A program made the position numbers and the translations under genes. Below, piece by piece: positions 51,867-61,348 of a stretch of DNA of 64,000 nucleotides; the stretch's first letter is position 1; every line of letters begins with the position of its first letter. Under the pieces are notes generated by a model. It was given only the letters and a program-made list of their open reading frames with translations. It ran no database searches and had not been told where the DNA came from. Source of the DNA: an uncultured Clostridium sp. (GTDB lineage Bacteria; Bacillota; Clostridia; TANB77; CAG-508); assembly GCA_946565805.1 (NCBI GenBank), contig CAMNWO010000012.1, forward strand, positions 1-64,000. The letters run 5' to 3'.

Positions 51867-53444
51867 TTATTCTCCTTTCATTATATTCTTTAGAAATTCG
51901 ATTTCTTCTTCTGCATTCAATCTCATGAAAATAGGTTCTCCTTTTTCAATTACTTTACTGTTTTCTATTTTATCATATACTTTTAAATTTTTCCAGTTTT
52001 TCATATCATTCTCTTTAATTCCTATTTGTCTAAAAATATTGTCTGCTGTATCTTTCATAAATGGTTGAATTAGAACTGCTATTTTTCTTAAATTTTCTAT
52101 TAAGTGATACATGCATGACTGCAATTTTTCCATTTGTTCTTCTTTTACTAAAGCCCATGGCATAGTTTCGTCAATATATTTATTGGTTCTAGCCACCAAA
52201 TTCCATATTTCTTGAATACTATTAGCAATTTCATAGTTATTCCATTTTTCATCAAATTTCTCGATTTGTACTAATGTATATTCTTCTAACTCTTTATCAA
52301 CTTCATTTGGTGTCCCATTGTATTTTGGTACGTTTCCTTCAAAATATTTATTTACCATAGATACTGTTCGGTTTAAAAGATTACTTAAATCATTGCATAA
52401 ATCAAAATTGTATCTTTCCACAAAAGCTTCTGGTGAAAAAATGCCATCTTGAGAAACTGGCATTTCTCTTAATAAAAAGTATCGAACACTGTCTAATCCA
52501 TAACGTTCTATTAGCGTTTCTGGATAAATCACATTTCCTTTGGATTTTGACATTTTACCATCTTTCATCATAATCCAGTTGTGCACTAAAATTGTTTTGG
52601 GTAATGGCAAGTCTAATGCCATCAAGAAAATAGGCCAATAAATCAAATGAAATCTTGCAATATCTTTTCCTACTATTTGTAAGTCTGCTGGCCAATACTT
52701 TTTAAATAAAGTATCATCTTCTGCTAGATATCCTAACGCAGTAATATAGTTTGTTAAGGCATCTAACCAAACATAAATTACATGTTTTGGGTCTTTTGTT
52801 ACTTTAATTCCCCAATCAAATGAAGTTCTACTTACACATAAATCTTCTAGTCCTGGCTTAATAAAGTTGTTTATCATTTCATTTTTTCGATAATCTGGTT
52901 TAATAAAATCTGGATGTTCTTCATAATATTTTAATAATCTATCTGCATATTTCTTCATGTTGAAGAAGTAAGATTCTTCTTTCATTAGTTCTACTTCTCT
53001 TCCACAATCTGGGCATTTTCCATCTACTAATTGTGTTTCGGTAAAGAATGTCTCACAAGGGATACAATACCATCCTTCGTATTCACCTTTATAAATGTCT
53101 CCTTGTTCCATAAATCTGTCAAATATTTTTTGCACTACTTTTTCATGTCTTTCCTCTGTCGTTTGAATATAATCATCATATTCTATTTCCATCTTTGCCC
53201 ACAATTCTTTTGCCATTTTTGCCATCTCATCTACATATTCTTTTGGCGTTTTGTTAACTTCTTTTGCTTTCTTTTCTATTTTTTGGCCGTGTTCATCTGT
53301 TCCTGTTAACATATAAGCATCTTCGCCTTTTAATTTATGATATTGTTTCATACTATCTGCTAAAACAGTCGTATAGGCTGTTCCAATATGAAATCTTCCA
53401 CTTGGATAATAGATTGGTGTTGTTACATAAAATTTATCTTTCAT
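51867..53444 (-). CDS. metG: Methionyl-tRNA synthetase
   Basis: TTPIYYPSGRFHIGTAYTTVLAD, MSKSKGNVIYPE. Confidence 0.96.
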   Translation of the reverse strand: MKDKFYVTTPIYYPSGRFHIGTAYTTVLADSMKQYHKLKGEDAYMLTGTDEHGQKIEKKAKEVNKTPKEYVDEMAKMAKELWAKMEIEYDDYIQTTEERHEKVVQKIFDRFMEQGDIYKGEYEGWYCIPCETFFTETQLVDGKCPDCGREVELMKEESYFFNMKKYADRLLKYYEEHPDFIKPDYRKNEMINNFIKPGLEDLCVSRTSFDWGIKVTKDPKHVIYVWLDALTNYITALGYLAEDDTLFKKYWPADLQIVGKDIARFHLIYWPIFLMALDLPLPKTILVHNWIMMKDGKMSKSKGNVIYPETLIERYGLDSVRYFLLREMPVSQDGIFSPEAFVERYNFDLCNDLSNLLNRTVSMVNKYFEGNVPKYNGTPNEVDKELEEYTLVQIEKFDEKWNNYEIANSIQEIWNLVARTNKYIDETMPWALVKEEQMEKLQSCMYHLIENLRKIAVLIQPFMKDTADNIFRQIGIKENDMKNWKNLKVYDKIENSKVIEKGEPIFMRLNAEEEIEFLKNIMKGE

Positions 53445-53463
53445 TTATTTTCCTCCTTGGGGT

Positions 53464-53514
53464 AATTGGGGACGTTTCCTTTTGCTCCTTTTGGCGCAAT
53501 TAGGGACACATCTT
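53464..53514 (+). repeat. Family A repeat copy 7
   Basis: aattggggacgtttccttttgctccttttggcgcaattagggacacatctt. Confidence 0.85.
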
Positions 53515-53596
53515 CTTTCATTTTTTCCATTTTATAGAAATATATTACCACATTTACACAAAAATAGCAACAAATTTTGTTGCTATCTTTCAATAA

Positions 53597-56321
53597 CTAT
53601 TCATCTTTTGCGGTATTTATTTTTAATAATTTAAACACTTCTACAATTACTATTGGCGCAAAAACTACAGCAATTAATTCTAGAATATTTTCTGTCGGAA
53701 GCACTGGTATACTAAATATAGTACGTAAAGCTGGTATAGCTAAAATTACAAACATCAAGGTAGCTGACGCAACGATTGCTCCTATTAATTTGGTATTATT
53801 AAACACTTTTGTTTTAAGCAATGATTTCTTGTTATCTCTTACATTAAATACATGTACTAACTCTGATAACGCAAGTGTTACAAATGCCATTGTTTGACCA
53901 ACTTCTATTTTAGATTCATCTAGTGTTAAACCATCAATTGGTGTATTAGTTGTTGCTAACCCTATCATAAAGGCTCCTAATGTTAGAAAACCTATCATAG
54001 CACCTTGATAAATTACACGCCATGTCATTCCTTTTGTAAATACGCCCTTTGTTGGTTTAGCTGGCTTTCGTTTCATAATATCTTGATTAGCTGGATCAAA
54101 AGCTAATGCTAATGCTGGAAGCGAGTCGGTAACCAAATTTATCCATAGAATATGGATTGGCAATAAAATTTCCAAATGAGAAATATCAGTAATGCCAAAC
54201 CAAGTTGCAAATAGTGGTGTGCAAAGTGTTGCTAAAAATAATACCACAATTTCTCCTACATTGCTAGATAACAAAAATTGAATTACTTTTAATATGTTAT
54301 CATAAATTCTTCTACCTTCTTCTACTGCTGAAACAATTGTTGCAAAATTGTCATCTGTTAAAATAACATCGGCTGCCTCTTTGGCTACATCAGTTCCAAC
54401 AATTCCCATGGCACATCCAATATCTGACGTTTTTAAAGCTGGACTATCATTTACCCCATCACCTGTCATAGCAACGATTTCTCCATTTTTTTGCCATGCT
54501 TTTACAATTCTAACTTTGTGCTCTGGTGATACTCTAGCATAAACAGAGTATTGTCTTACCCTTTTTTCTAGTTCTTCATCTGTCATTTTTTCTAATTCTA
54601 GACCTGTAATCGCTTCTTCTTCTTTTTCTAAGATGCCTAATTTCTTAGCAATGGCTGTTGCTGTAATTTTATGATCTCCTGTTATCATAACGGTTTTTAT
54701 TCCTGCTGTTTTACATTTTTCTACAGCTATTTTGGCTTCTTCTCTTGGCGGATCTATCATTCCCACCATTCCAATAAAAATTAAATCTTTTTCCATTTCT
54801 TGCATTTCTTCACTAGATGGTTTATGGTCTAGCTCTTTGTAAGCACATGCCAATACTCTTAATGCCTCTTTTGCCATATCTTCATTGTGCCTACGGATTA
54901 TAGTTGCATAATTTTCTAAATCTTGTTTTACTTCGCCTTCTATTATATAAGCTTTACATCTTTTTAGTAATTCATCTACTCCTCCTTTGGTATAAACGAT
55001 ATATTTTCCATTTTGCTCGTTAACTGTTGTCATTAATTTTCTGTCTGAGTCAAAAGGTACTTCATTTAGACGAGGATTTCTATCATAGATACTTGGATCA
55101 AAATCTAGTTTAAATGCCATATCAACTAAAGCTGTTTCTGTTGGATCTCCTGTTAGTGTTCTATCATTTGAAATTTTAGTATCATTGCATAACATGTTAG
55201 CATACACTAATTTATTAATGTCTTCATTTATTTCTTTTACATTTTGTAAATCTTCTGTTTTTCCGTTAATAAATATTTTTTCTACTGTCATTTTATTTTG
55301 TGTTAATGTTCCTGTCTTGTCTGAACAAATAACAGTTGCACTTCCTAATGTTTCAACTGCTGGTAATCTTTTTACAATGGCATTTTTCTTAACCATTTTT
55401 TGTACGCCTATTGCCAATACAATGGTTGAAACAGCCACTAAGCCTTCTGGAATTGCTGCAACCGCAAGACTAACTGCTGTCATAAACATGTGAATTGCTT
55501 CTTTGCCTTGTAATAATCCAATAACAAAGATAAAAGCACAAATAAAAATAGCTGCCATACCTAAAGTCTTTCCTAGTTTATTTAATTTTTGTTGTAGTGG
55601 GGTTTCTTGTTTTTCTGTGTTATTTATCATTCCAGCAATTTTCCCTACTTCTGTTGTCATTCCTGTTTCTACTACAATTCCTTTTCCTCTACCATAGGTT
55701 ACCAAGCTAGAAGAAAACAACATGTTAACTCTATCGCCAATTCCAATTTCTTCTCCTTCTATTCTGTCTATGCTCTTTTCTACTGGTACTGATTCACCTG
55801 TTAATGAGGCTTCTTGTGATTTCAAGTTGATAGCTTCCGTTATCCTTAAATCAGCTGGGATATAGTCTCCTGTATCTAATACTACAATATCTCCTGGTAC
55901 TAATTCTTTTGCTGGAATAACAGTAACTTCTCCATTTCGAATAACTTTAGATGCATGGTCTGTTAATTTTTGCAAAGCTTCTAATGACTTTTCCGCTTTA
56001 GATTCTTGTGTTACACCGTATAATAGCATTAACTATAACTACAATCATGATAATAATTGTATCGGTTATTCCTTCTCCTTCTGCTATTCCAACTGCTCCT
56101 GATACAATTGCTGCTATGATTAATACGATAATAGAAAAGTCTTTGAACTGGTCAGCAAATCTTTGTATTAATGTTTTCTTTTTAGTTGCTTTTAGTTGAT
56201 TAAGTCCATATTTTTCTTGTCTTTCTTTAACTTGCTCTGTTTGTAATCCTTTCTTTTGATTGGTTTGTAGATCTTTTTCTACTTCCTCGATTTCTTGGTT
56301 AAACCATTTTTTGTTTTCCAA
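53597..56321 (-). CDS. Cation (Ca2+)-transporting P-type ATPase, +1 shift at CGG (56016-56018)
   Basis: CSDKTGTLTQNKMTVEK, MTGDGVNDSPALK; joins VIVNAII-C-GVTQESKAEKSLEAL. Confidence 0.94.
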
Positions 56322-56514
56322 CTTTTAAATCACTCCTTTTTCTTATTTTTTACATTTTTTATAATTTTATAACTAAAAAGACCCTTAAAAAGAATGCATT
56401 TCTCATTCTTTTTAAAAGTCTCGCTTGACTATTGTTAGCCTTACTAACCAGATATTTTTCATATCGCGACTGTTGATTAGTAATGAAAAGCTACTCCCTT
56501 TTAATATTATTTTT

Positions 56515-56589
56515 TGGTGACCCCTACGGGAATCGAACCCATGATTCCACCTTGAGAGGGTGGCGTCTTAACCGCTTGACCAAGGGGCC
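56515..56589 (-). tRNA. tRNA-Glu (CTC)
   Basis: GGCCCCTTGGTCAAGCGGTTAAGACGCCACCCTCTCAAGGTGG...GGGTTCGATTCCCGTAGGGGTCACCA. Confidence 0.9.
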
Positions 56590-56662
56590 TTCTTAATTAC
56601 TTATTATTTATATCATTTTTTTTTAGTTTCGTCAACTAGTAAAATGATATTTTTATAAAACA

Positions 56663-56695
56663 ATGATTTTGGGGACGGAGGAAAAAATCATCGTT
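56663..56695. repeat. Family D hairpin copy 2
   Basis: aatgattttggggacggaggaaaaaatcat. Confidence 0.8.
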
Positions 56696-56714
56696 GAGTA
56701 GTTATTTTATTTAC

Positions 56715-57113
56715 TCATGATTTTTCCTCATTTAAAATCTCTTTTAATCTCTTAAATTGTTTCGTCAAATATAAATAACCTAGCAAAGCTTCAAAAGCTG
56801 TCGCATAACGATATTCTTGAACATTAGCATTTTTAGGTAAATGATGGCTTTCCGCATTTCTTCCACGTCTTACAATATCTTTTTCTTCATCTGTCAATTT
56901 TTCATGTATTTCCTCCAAAAGTTTTGCTTGTGCTTTTGCTTTTACATGTTTAATCGTTTCAATATGTAATTTATGTGGTTTTAAATTGGTTGTATTTACT
57001 AAATTGGTTCTTATATATAGTTCATACACACAATCTCCTACATATGCCCATGTAAGCGGTGATAGTAAATTAATTTCTTCTTCTGGTCGGTTTAAATTAA
57101 TCCATTCTTCCAT
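56715..57113 (-). CDS. mrnC: Mini-ribonuclease III
   Basis: LTWAYVGDCVYELYIR, RRGRNAESHHLPKNANVQEYRYATAFEALLGYLYL. Confidence 0.93.
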   Translation of the reverse strand: MEEWINLNRPEEEINLLSPLTWAYVGDCVYELYIRTNLVNTTNLKPHKLHIETIKHVKAKAQAKLLEEIHEKLTDEEKDIVRRGRNAESHHLPKNANVQEYRYATAFEALLGYLYLTKQFKRLKEILNEEKS

Positions 57114-57144
57114 TTTTTTGCTTCCTTTTTATTTTTTTATTCAT

Positions 57145-57193
57145 AGATGTGTCCCCAATTGCTCCAAAAGGAGCAAAAAGAAACGTCCCTAAT
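57145..57193 (-). repeat. Family A repeat copy 8
   Basis: agatgtgtccccaattgctccaaaaggagcaaaaagaaacgtccctaatt. Confidence 0.85.
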
Positions 57194-58137
57194 TATCCCT
57201 TTGGAAATTCAATTGTTATTTTTCCAATAATTCCATTTTTGAATTCGTCTAATAGTATTCTTGCTGTTTTTTCTTCGTCAATGTTTCCTCCAGAAATAAT
57301 GCACCCTCTTTTTCTTCCTATTTCTAACATGATTTCGTAGATATTTTCGTTTTCTGGTTGTTCTTGTTGTAGTTTTTCTTCTATTAGTGCTTCTGGTATT
57401 TTGTATCTTTGACATAGTTTTTCTTTGTCATTTTCGATTAGAAATTTAGTTAGGTAATAAGCTATGTCTACTCTTTGTAAGATATCTTCTTTTATGGTTC
57501 CTGTGAAAGCTAAGTTTAGTGCTACTTCTTCACTTTCAAATTTTGGCCACAATACTCCTGGGGTGTCTAATAATTCGATTTTGTCGTTAATTCGTATCCA
57601 TTGTTTTTGTTTGGTTACTCCTGGTTTGTTTCCTACTCCTGCTGTTGTTCTTTTAGAGATTCGATTGATAAAGGATGATTTTCCTACATTTGGTATTCCT
57701 AATATCATTGCTCTTATTTTTCTTCCTATTCTTCCTTTATCTGCTTGTGCTTGTATTTCTACATTCATCATGTTTTCTATTTTTCGAATGCATTGGTCGA
57801 TTCCTTTTCCAGAGTTTGAGTCTGTTAGTACAGCTGGTATTCCTTTTTTCTCAAAATGTTTTATCCATAATTGATTTTGTTTTTCATCTGCTAAGTCACA
57901 TTTGTTTAGTACTACTATTTTTTTCTTTCCTTTTATAATATTTGCTATATCTGGATTTTGACTTGAGATTGGTATTCTTGCATCTAATAGTTCGATTACT
58001 ATGTCTACTATTTTTAGGTCTGCTTCTATTTGTCTTCTGGTTTTTGCCATATGCCCTGGATACCAGTTTATATTCATACTATTTCCATTATTCATATATT
58101 TCACCTTCTTTTTTACTCTTTTCCTATTATACCACAA
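57193..58137 (-). CDS. rbgA: Ribosome biogenesis GTPase YlqF/RbgA
   Basis: NINWYPGHMAKTRRQI, LNKCDLAD, GIPNVGKSSFINR. Confidence 0.95.
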   Translation of the reverse strand: MWYNRKRVKKKVKYMNNGNSMNINWYPGHMAKTRRQIEADLKIVDIVIELLDARIPISSQNPDIANIIKGKKKIVVLNKCDLADEKQNQLWIKHFEKKGIPAVLTDSNSGKGIDQCIRKIENMMNVEIQAQADKGRIGRKIRAMILGIPNVGKSSFINRISKRTTAGVGNKPGVTKQKQWIRINDKIELLDTPGVLWPKFESEEVALNLAFTGTIKEDILQRVDIAYYLTKFLIENDKEKLCQRYKIPEALIEEKLQQEQPENENIYEIMLEIGRKRGCIISGGNIDEEKTARILLDEFKNGIIGKITIEFPKG

Positions 58138-58236
58138 ATTTCTTATTTAATAAAGCAAAATTTTATATTCGCAAAGAAAGAGTGCTAATTAAGCACTCCT
58201 TCTGGTAATTTAGGTCCCATATTAGACCTGCCGTTT

Positions 58237-60126
58237 TCAATTAGATACGTCTACTTTTTCAAATAACTCATCAATTTCACTCTTGGATAACATTCCTTTT
58301 TCGATAAGAGCTTCTACCAAAGCATCTAAGTATTTCCGTTTTTCCGTCAGCAGATTCTCTGCATATTCACGGGCCTCTTTTAAGATTTCGTCCATGTATT
58401 TATTGATGTCAGTAACAATTTGCTCATTAAACAAATTATCCTGTCCTTCTTTGATAAATACACGGTCCTGAGACATATCTTCTACCAGACCATATCTCAT
58501 TACCATATCTTTCGCCAGTCGTGTGGCCTTCCGTAAATCTGAAGATGCTCCTGCTGTCAAAGTTTGAGAATACATTTTTTCTGCTACTCTTCCTGCTAAA
58601 ATGGCACCGATGGTTTGAATGTAGTAATTTCTGTTATTAGAAGGTGTTATATCTGGATTAATCTCAAATACATTAACTCCTAAATAGCCATCTGCTGGCA
58701 TAATAGATACAGCAAGCATTTCATGTTCTACTAACTCGTCTGAGAAAACATGAGCAATGTAATGACCTGCTTCGTGATAACTGGTAGCAGTTTTGTTGTT
58801 GTCACTCATCTTATCGAATTTCCTTTGATTCACTTTGAAATTTTCTAATATATCTTGTTCTATAACCTCTTCCCTTTCTTCTAATTCCGCACATACCATG
58901 GTTTTATCTAGTAAATCTAAGGTTCTATCTGGATTTTTGGTCTCAAAGTTAAAACATGCTGCTTTGAAAATTACAGAATCAACCAATTCTCTGGAAATTG
59001 TTGTATGATGAGCCTCTTCCAAAAGCTTAATTTGATTTTTTATCATATCATAAACTTCACAAGCTCTTGGCTCCCTCACTTCAATTTTTTCAAACCTTCT
59101 TTTTAACGCTGAATCTCTAGAAAAATACTGATTGTATTCAGCCTCTGTTGTTGCTCCAATAACTCTAGTTTCTCCACGAGCCAGCAATGGCTTTAGGGCA
59201 TTTGCTAGGTCTAGATCACCTTCACGGCAAGCTCCGGCACCAAGCAAAAGATGGATTTCATCAATAAAGAGTATACATCTTGGATTTTTTTCCAGGAACT
59301 GTATTAACTGTTTAAAACGTTCTTCTGCACTTCCTCTGTACTGGGTTCCCGCGACAATAGCATTGACATCAAGGCTAAGCAGTATGCTATCTTTAAATTG
59401 TTTTGGACAGTTCCCTGTAACAATCATCCAGGTGAATTTTTCAACTAGCGCTGTTTTACCAACACCTGCGTCTCCTACTAATACTGCATTTCGCTTTGTC
59501 TTTTTCATTAAGATTCTAATCAATGCTTTTGTTTCTTCATCTCTGCCACAAATGTGACACTCTTTGCTGTTTTGGGAATATTTACTGTTTAATACCCGTA
59601 AAAAGCTACTTAAAGTTCTCGGCATTTCAAAACTTGTCATCGTATCATCTCCTAATTCATTTAATGTGTTCGGAATTCCCAAAGTAGGAATAAAAGTTCT
59701 CATGACATATTCAAATTCTTCTTCATATAACTCTGCAAATGCCTCAGTCATATGTTTTATTCCTATCCACTCATCCGCATATTTCTTTTCTACAAGCTCT
59801 GCTGCTTTATTAAAGATCTTAATAATATCTCTATCAATATTAAAAACATCCGGTTTTTCTTTGCCTCCTGTTGCAATTTGAAATGGTATTACAAAATATT
59901 CTCTCCCACCTGTAGCCATTTCATTGAAAAGTTGTAGTCTTTTTTCTTCAATTTCTTCTTCTTTTATCCCTTTTGTTAAAAAGTAATTGTAAATCGGTGA
60001 ACTCGGCATTCCAAACAAAACCACAAAGAGCATTTCCTTTAAAACGACTGGAATACCTACTTCTTCTGCTATACTCCGAGCTGAGTTTATAGCAAACAAT
60101 GCTGTTCCATCAAATTTGTAAGACAT
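58237..60126 (-). CDS. AAA+ (ClpB D1-like) protein fused to FtsH-type M41 metallopeptidase
   Basis: VLVGDAGVGKTALVEKF, ILFIDEIHLLLGAGA, then SYHEAGHYIAH zinc motif and GASSDLRKATRLAKDMV. Confidence 0.88.
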   Translation of the reverse strand: MSYKFDGTALFAINSARSIAEEVGIPVVLKEMLFVVLFGMPSSPIYNYFLTKGIKEEEIEEKRLQLFNEMATGGREYFVIPFQIATGGKEKPDVFNIDRDIIKIFNKAAELVEKKYADEWIGIKHMTEAFAELYEEEFEYVMRTFIPTLGIPNTLNELGDDTMTSFEMPRTLSSFLRVLNSKYSQNSKECHICGRDEETKALIRILMKKTKRNAVLVGDAGVGKTALVEKFTWMIVTGNCPKQFKDSILLSLDVNAIVAGTQYRGSAEERFKQLIQFLEKNPRCILFIDEIHLLLGAGACREGDLDLANALKPLLARGETRVIGATTEAEYNQYFSRDSALKRRFEKIEVREPRACEVYDMIKNQIKLLEEAHHTTISRELVDSVIFKAACFNFETKNPDRTLDLLDKTMVCAELEEREEVIEQDILENFKVNQRKFDKMSDNNKTATSYHEAGHYIAHVFSDELVEHEMLAVSIMPADGYLGVNVFEINPDITPSNNRNYYIQTIGAILAGRVAEKMYSQTLTAGASSDLRKATRLAKDMVMRYGLVEDMSQDRVFIKEGQDNLFNEQIVTDINKYMDEILKEAREYAENLLTEKRKYLDALVEALIEKGMLSKSEIDELFEKVDVSN

Positions 60127-60350
60127 CTAATACCTCCTTATGTTGCGAAAAAGTTATTTAGTTACAAATAGTTACATTATCTAATGTTAAACGCCACCTC
60201 CTATAATTTTATGTTTACACAAAATGTTAATATTTGTATTCTATAATCTTTTCTTTGATTTGTCAACAAATATTCAAGATTTTGCATAAAAAAGAAAGTA
60301 AATGTGAACTCTCTCTCAAAAGTAGAGTTCATTTACTTTCTTAACTTTAT

Positions 60351-60383
60351 CATGATTTTTTCCTCCGTCCCCAAAATCATGAT
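60351..60383. repeat. Family D hairpin copy 3
   Basis: atcatgattttttcctccgtccccaaaatcatgat. Confidence 0.8.
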
Positions 60384-60389
60384 TAACTA

Positions 60390-60935
60390 TTACATGGTTC
60401 TATAATTATTTTTATCTGCTCTTTCATCCATTTGCCTATCAAATTGTTCATTTTTGTAAAACCAATCTGTTTTCTTGTCTTTCGGATTTGCTTTTCTGTT
60501 TTTATCCATCAATAAGTCAAATAATACAGCAATTGGTATTACAATTCCAATTAGCGAAAGAAAAGTATTAAAATACATTCCCATACTGTCAACTGTAATT
60601 TCAGATGTAGCATCTAATAGTGTTGTTATTCCTGTCATTAAGTTTGTCCCAAAATACATGCCATAAGCTAGTAAATATAGTAATGCTCCTATCATCTTTC
60701 TTTTTACAATTAACACCATACATAATAATACTACAAATAATAGAATGATTTCCATCGTTTGATTGAATGGTTGGATGCCTCCAAAATCCATTCCTAATTC
60801 ATAGGTGAATGCTACTACAATTCTAAGTAGCCAAAACATGCCCATAAACATAACTAATAAAATTGATGAAAAATTTTTCATTTGTTTTCCTCCTTTGAAC
60901 TCGTTGTTCCCATTTAGACCTGGAACCAATCTCAC
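60390..60935 (-). CDS. Hypothetical multi-TM membrane protein
   Basis: Several hydrophobic segments; RBS ggaggaaaacaaatg before an internal ATG at about 60881. Confidence 0.55.
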   Translation of the reverse strand: MRLVPGLNGNNEFKGGKQMKNFSSILLVMFMGMFWLLRIVVAFTYELGMDFGGIQPFNQTMEIILLFVVLLCMVLIVKRKMIGALLYLLAYGMYFGTNLMTGITTLLDATSEITVDSMGMYFNTFLSLIGIVIPIAVLFDLLMDKNRKANPKDKKTDWFYKNEQFDRQMDERADKNNYRTM

Positions 60936-60984
60936 TTTTTATACCAAAAAAGAGAGAGTTTAAGAAACATCCCTCTAATCTTTG

Positions 60985-61293
60985 TTAGTCTACAAAGTCA
61001 AAATCATCTTTGAATTTTTCTTTAAACATTTCGAATACTTTGTTTAATATTTCTTCATCTTCAATGCTTACATATGATTCTTCTTCTGAGTTTTCGTCAT
61101 CTGTATCTTCTACTTTTAAGATTACTACTTCTCCTTCTTCTTCTTCTCCTTCTTCTGTAATAGGTAATAATACTACATATTCTTCGTCATCTAATTCTAC
61201 TAAATCTAAGAATTCAAATTTTACTTCATTTCCTTCTTCATCATTTAATACTACTATGTTATCTAATTCTTCTCCTTCAAAGTTTTCTTCCAT
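60985..61293 (-). CDS. DUF1292 acidic protein (YrzB-like)
   Basis: VVLNDEEGNEVKFEFLDLVELDDEEYVVLLP. Confidence 0.88.
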   Translation of the reverse strand: MEENFEGEELDNIVVLNDEEGNEVKFEFLDLVELDDEEYVVLLPITEEGEEEEGEVVILKVEDTDDENSEEESYVSIEDEEILNKVFEMFKEKFKDDFDFVD

Positions 61294-61348
61294 TTCTTTT
61301 CTCCTTTCAATTTTTATTCATTATATTTTTTATATTTAATATAATAAC

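Noticed and set aside
7065-56321. Homopolymer indel errors as the cause of the split genes
   Set aside because: None of the 11 junctions lies in a homopolymer run. A motif-specific systematic error remains possible and is stated as the main alternative.
7065-56321. Simple reassignment of CGG to another amino acid without frameshift
   Set aside because: Reading CGG as any amino acid in frame leaves the downstream homologous sequence out of frame; the data need a one-base shift.
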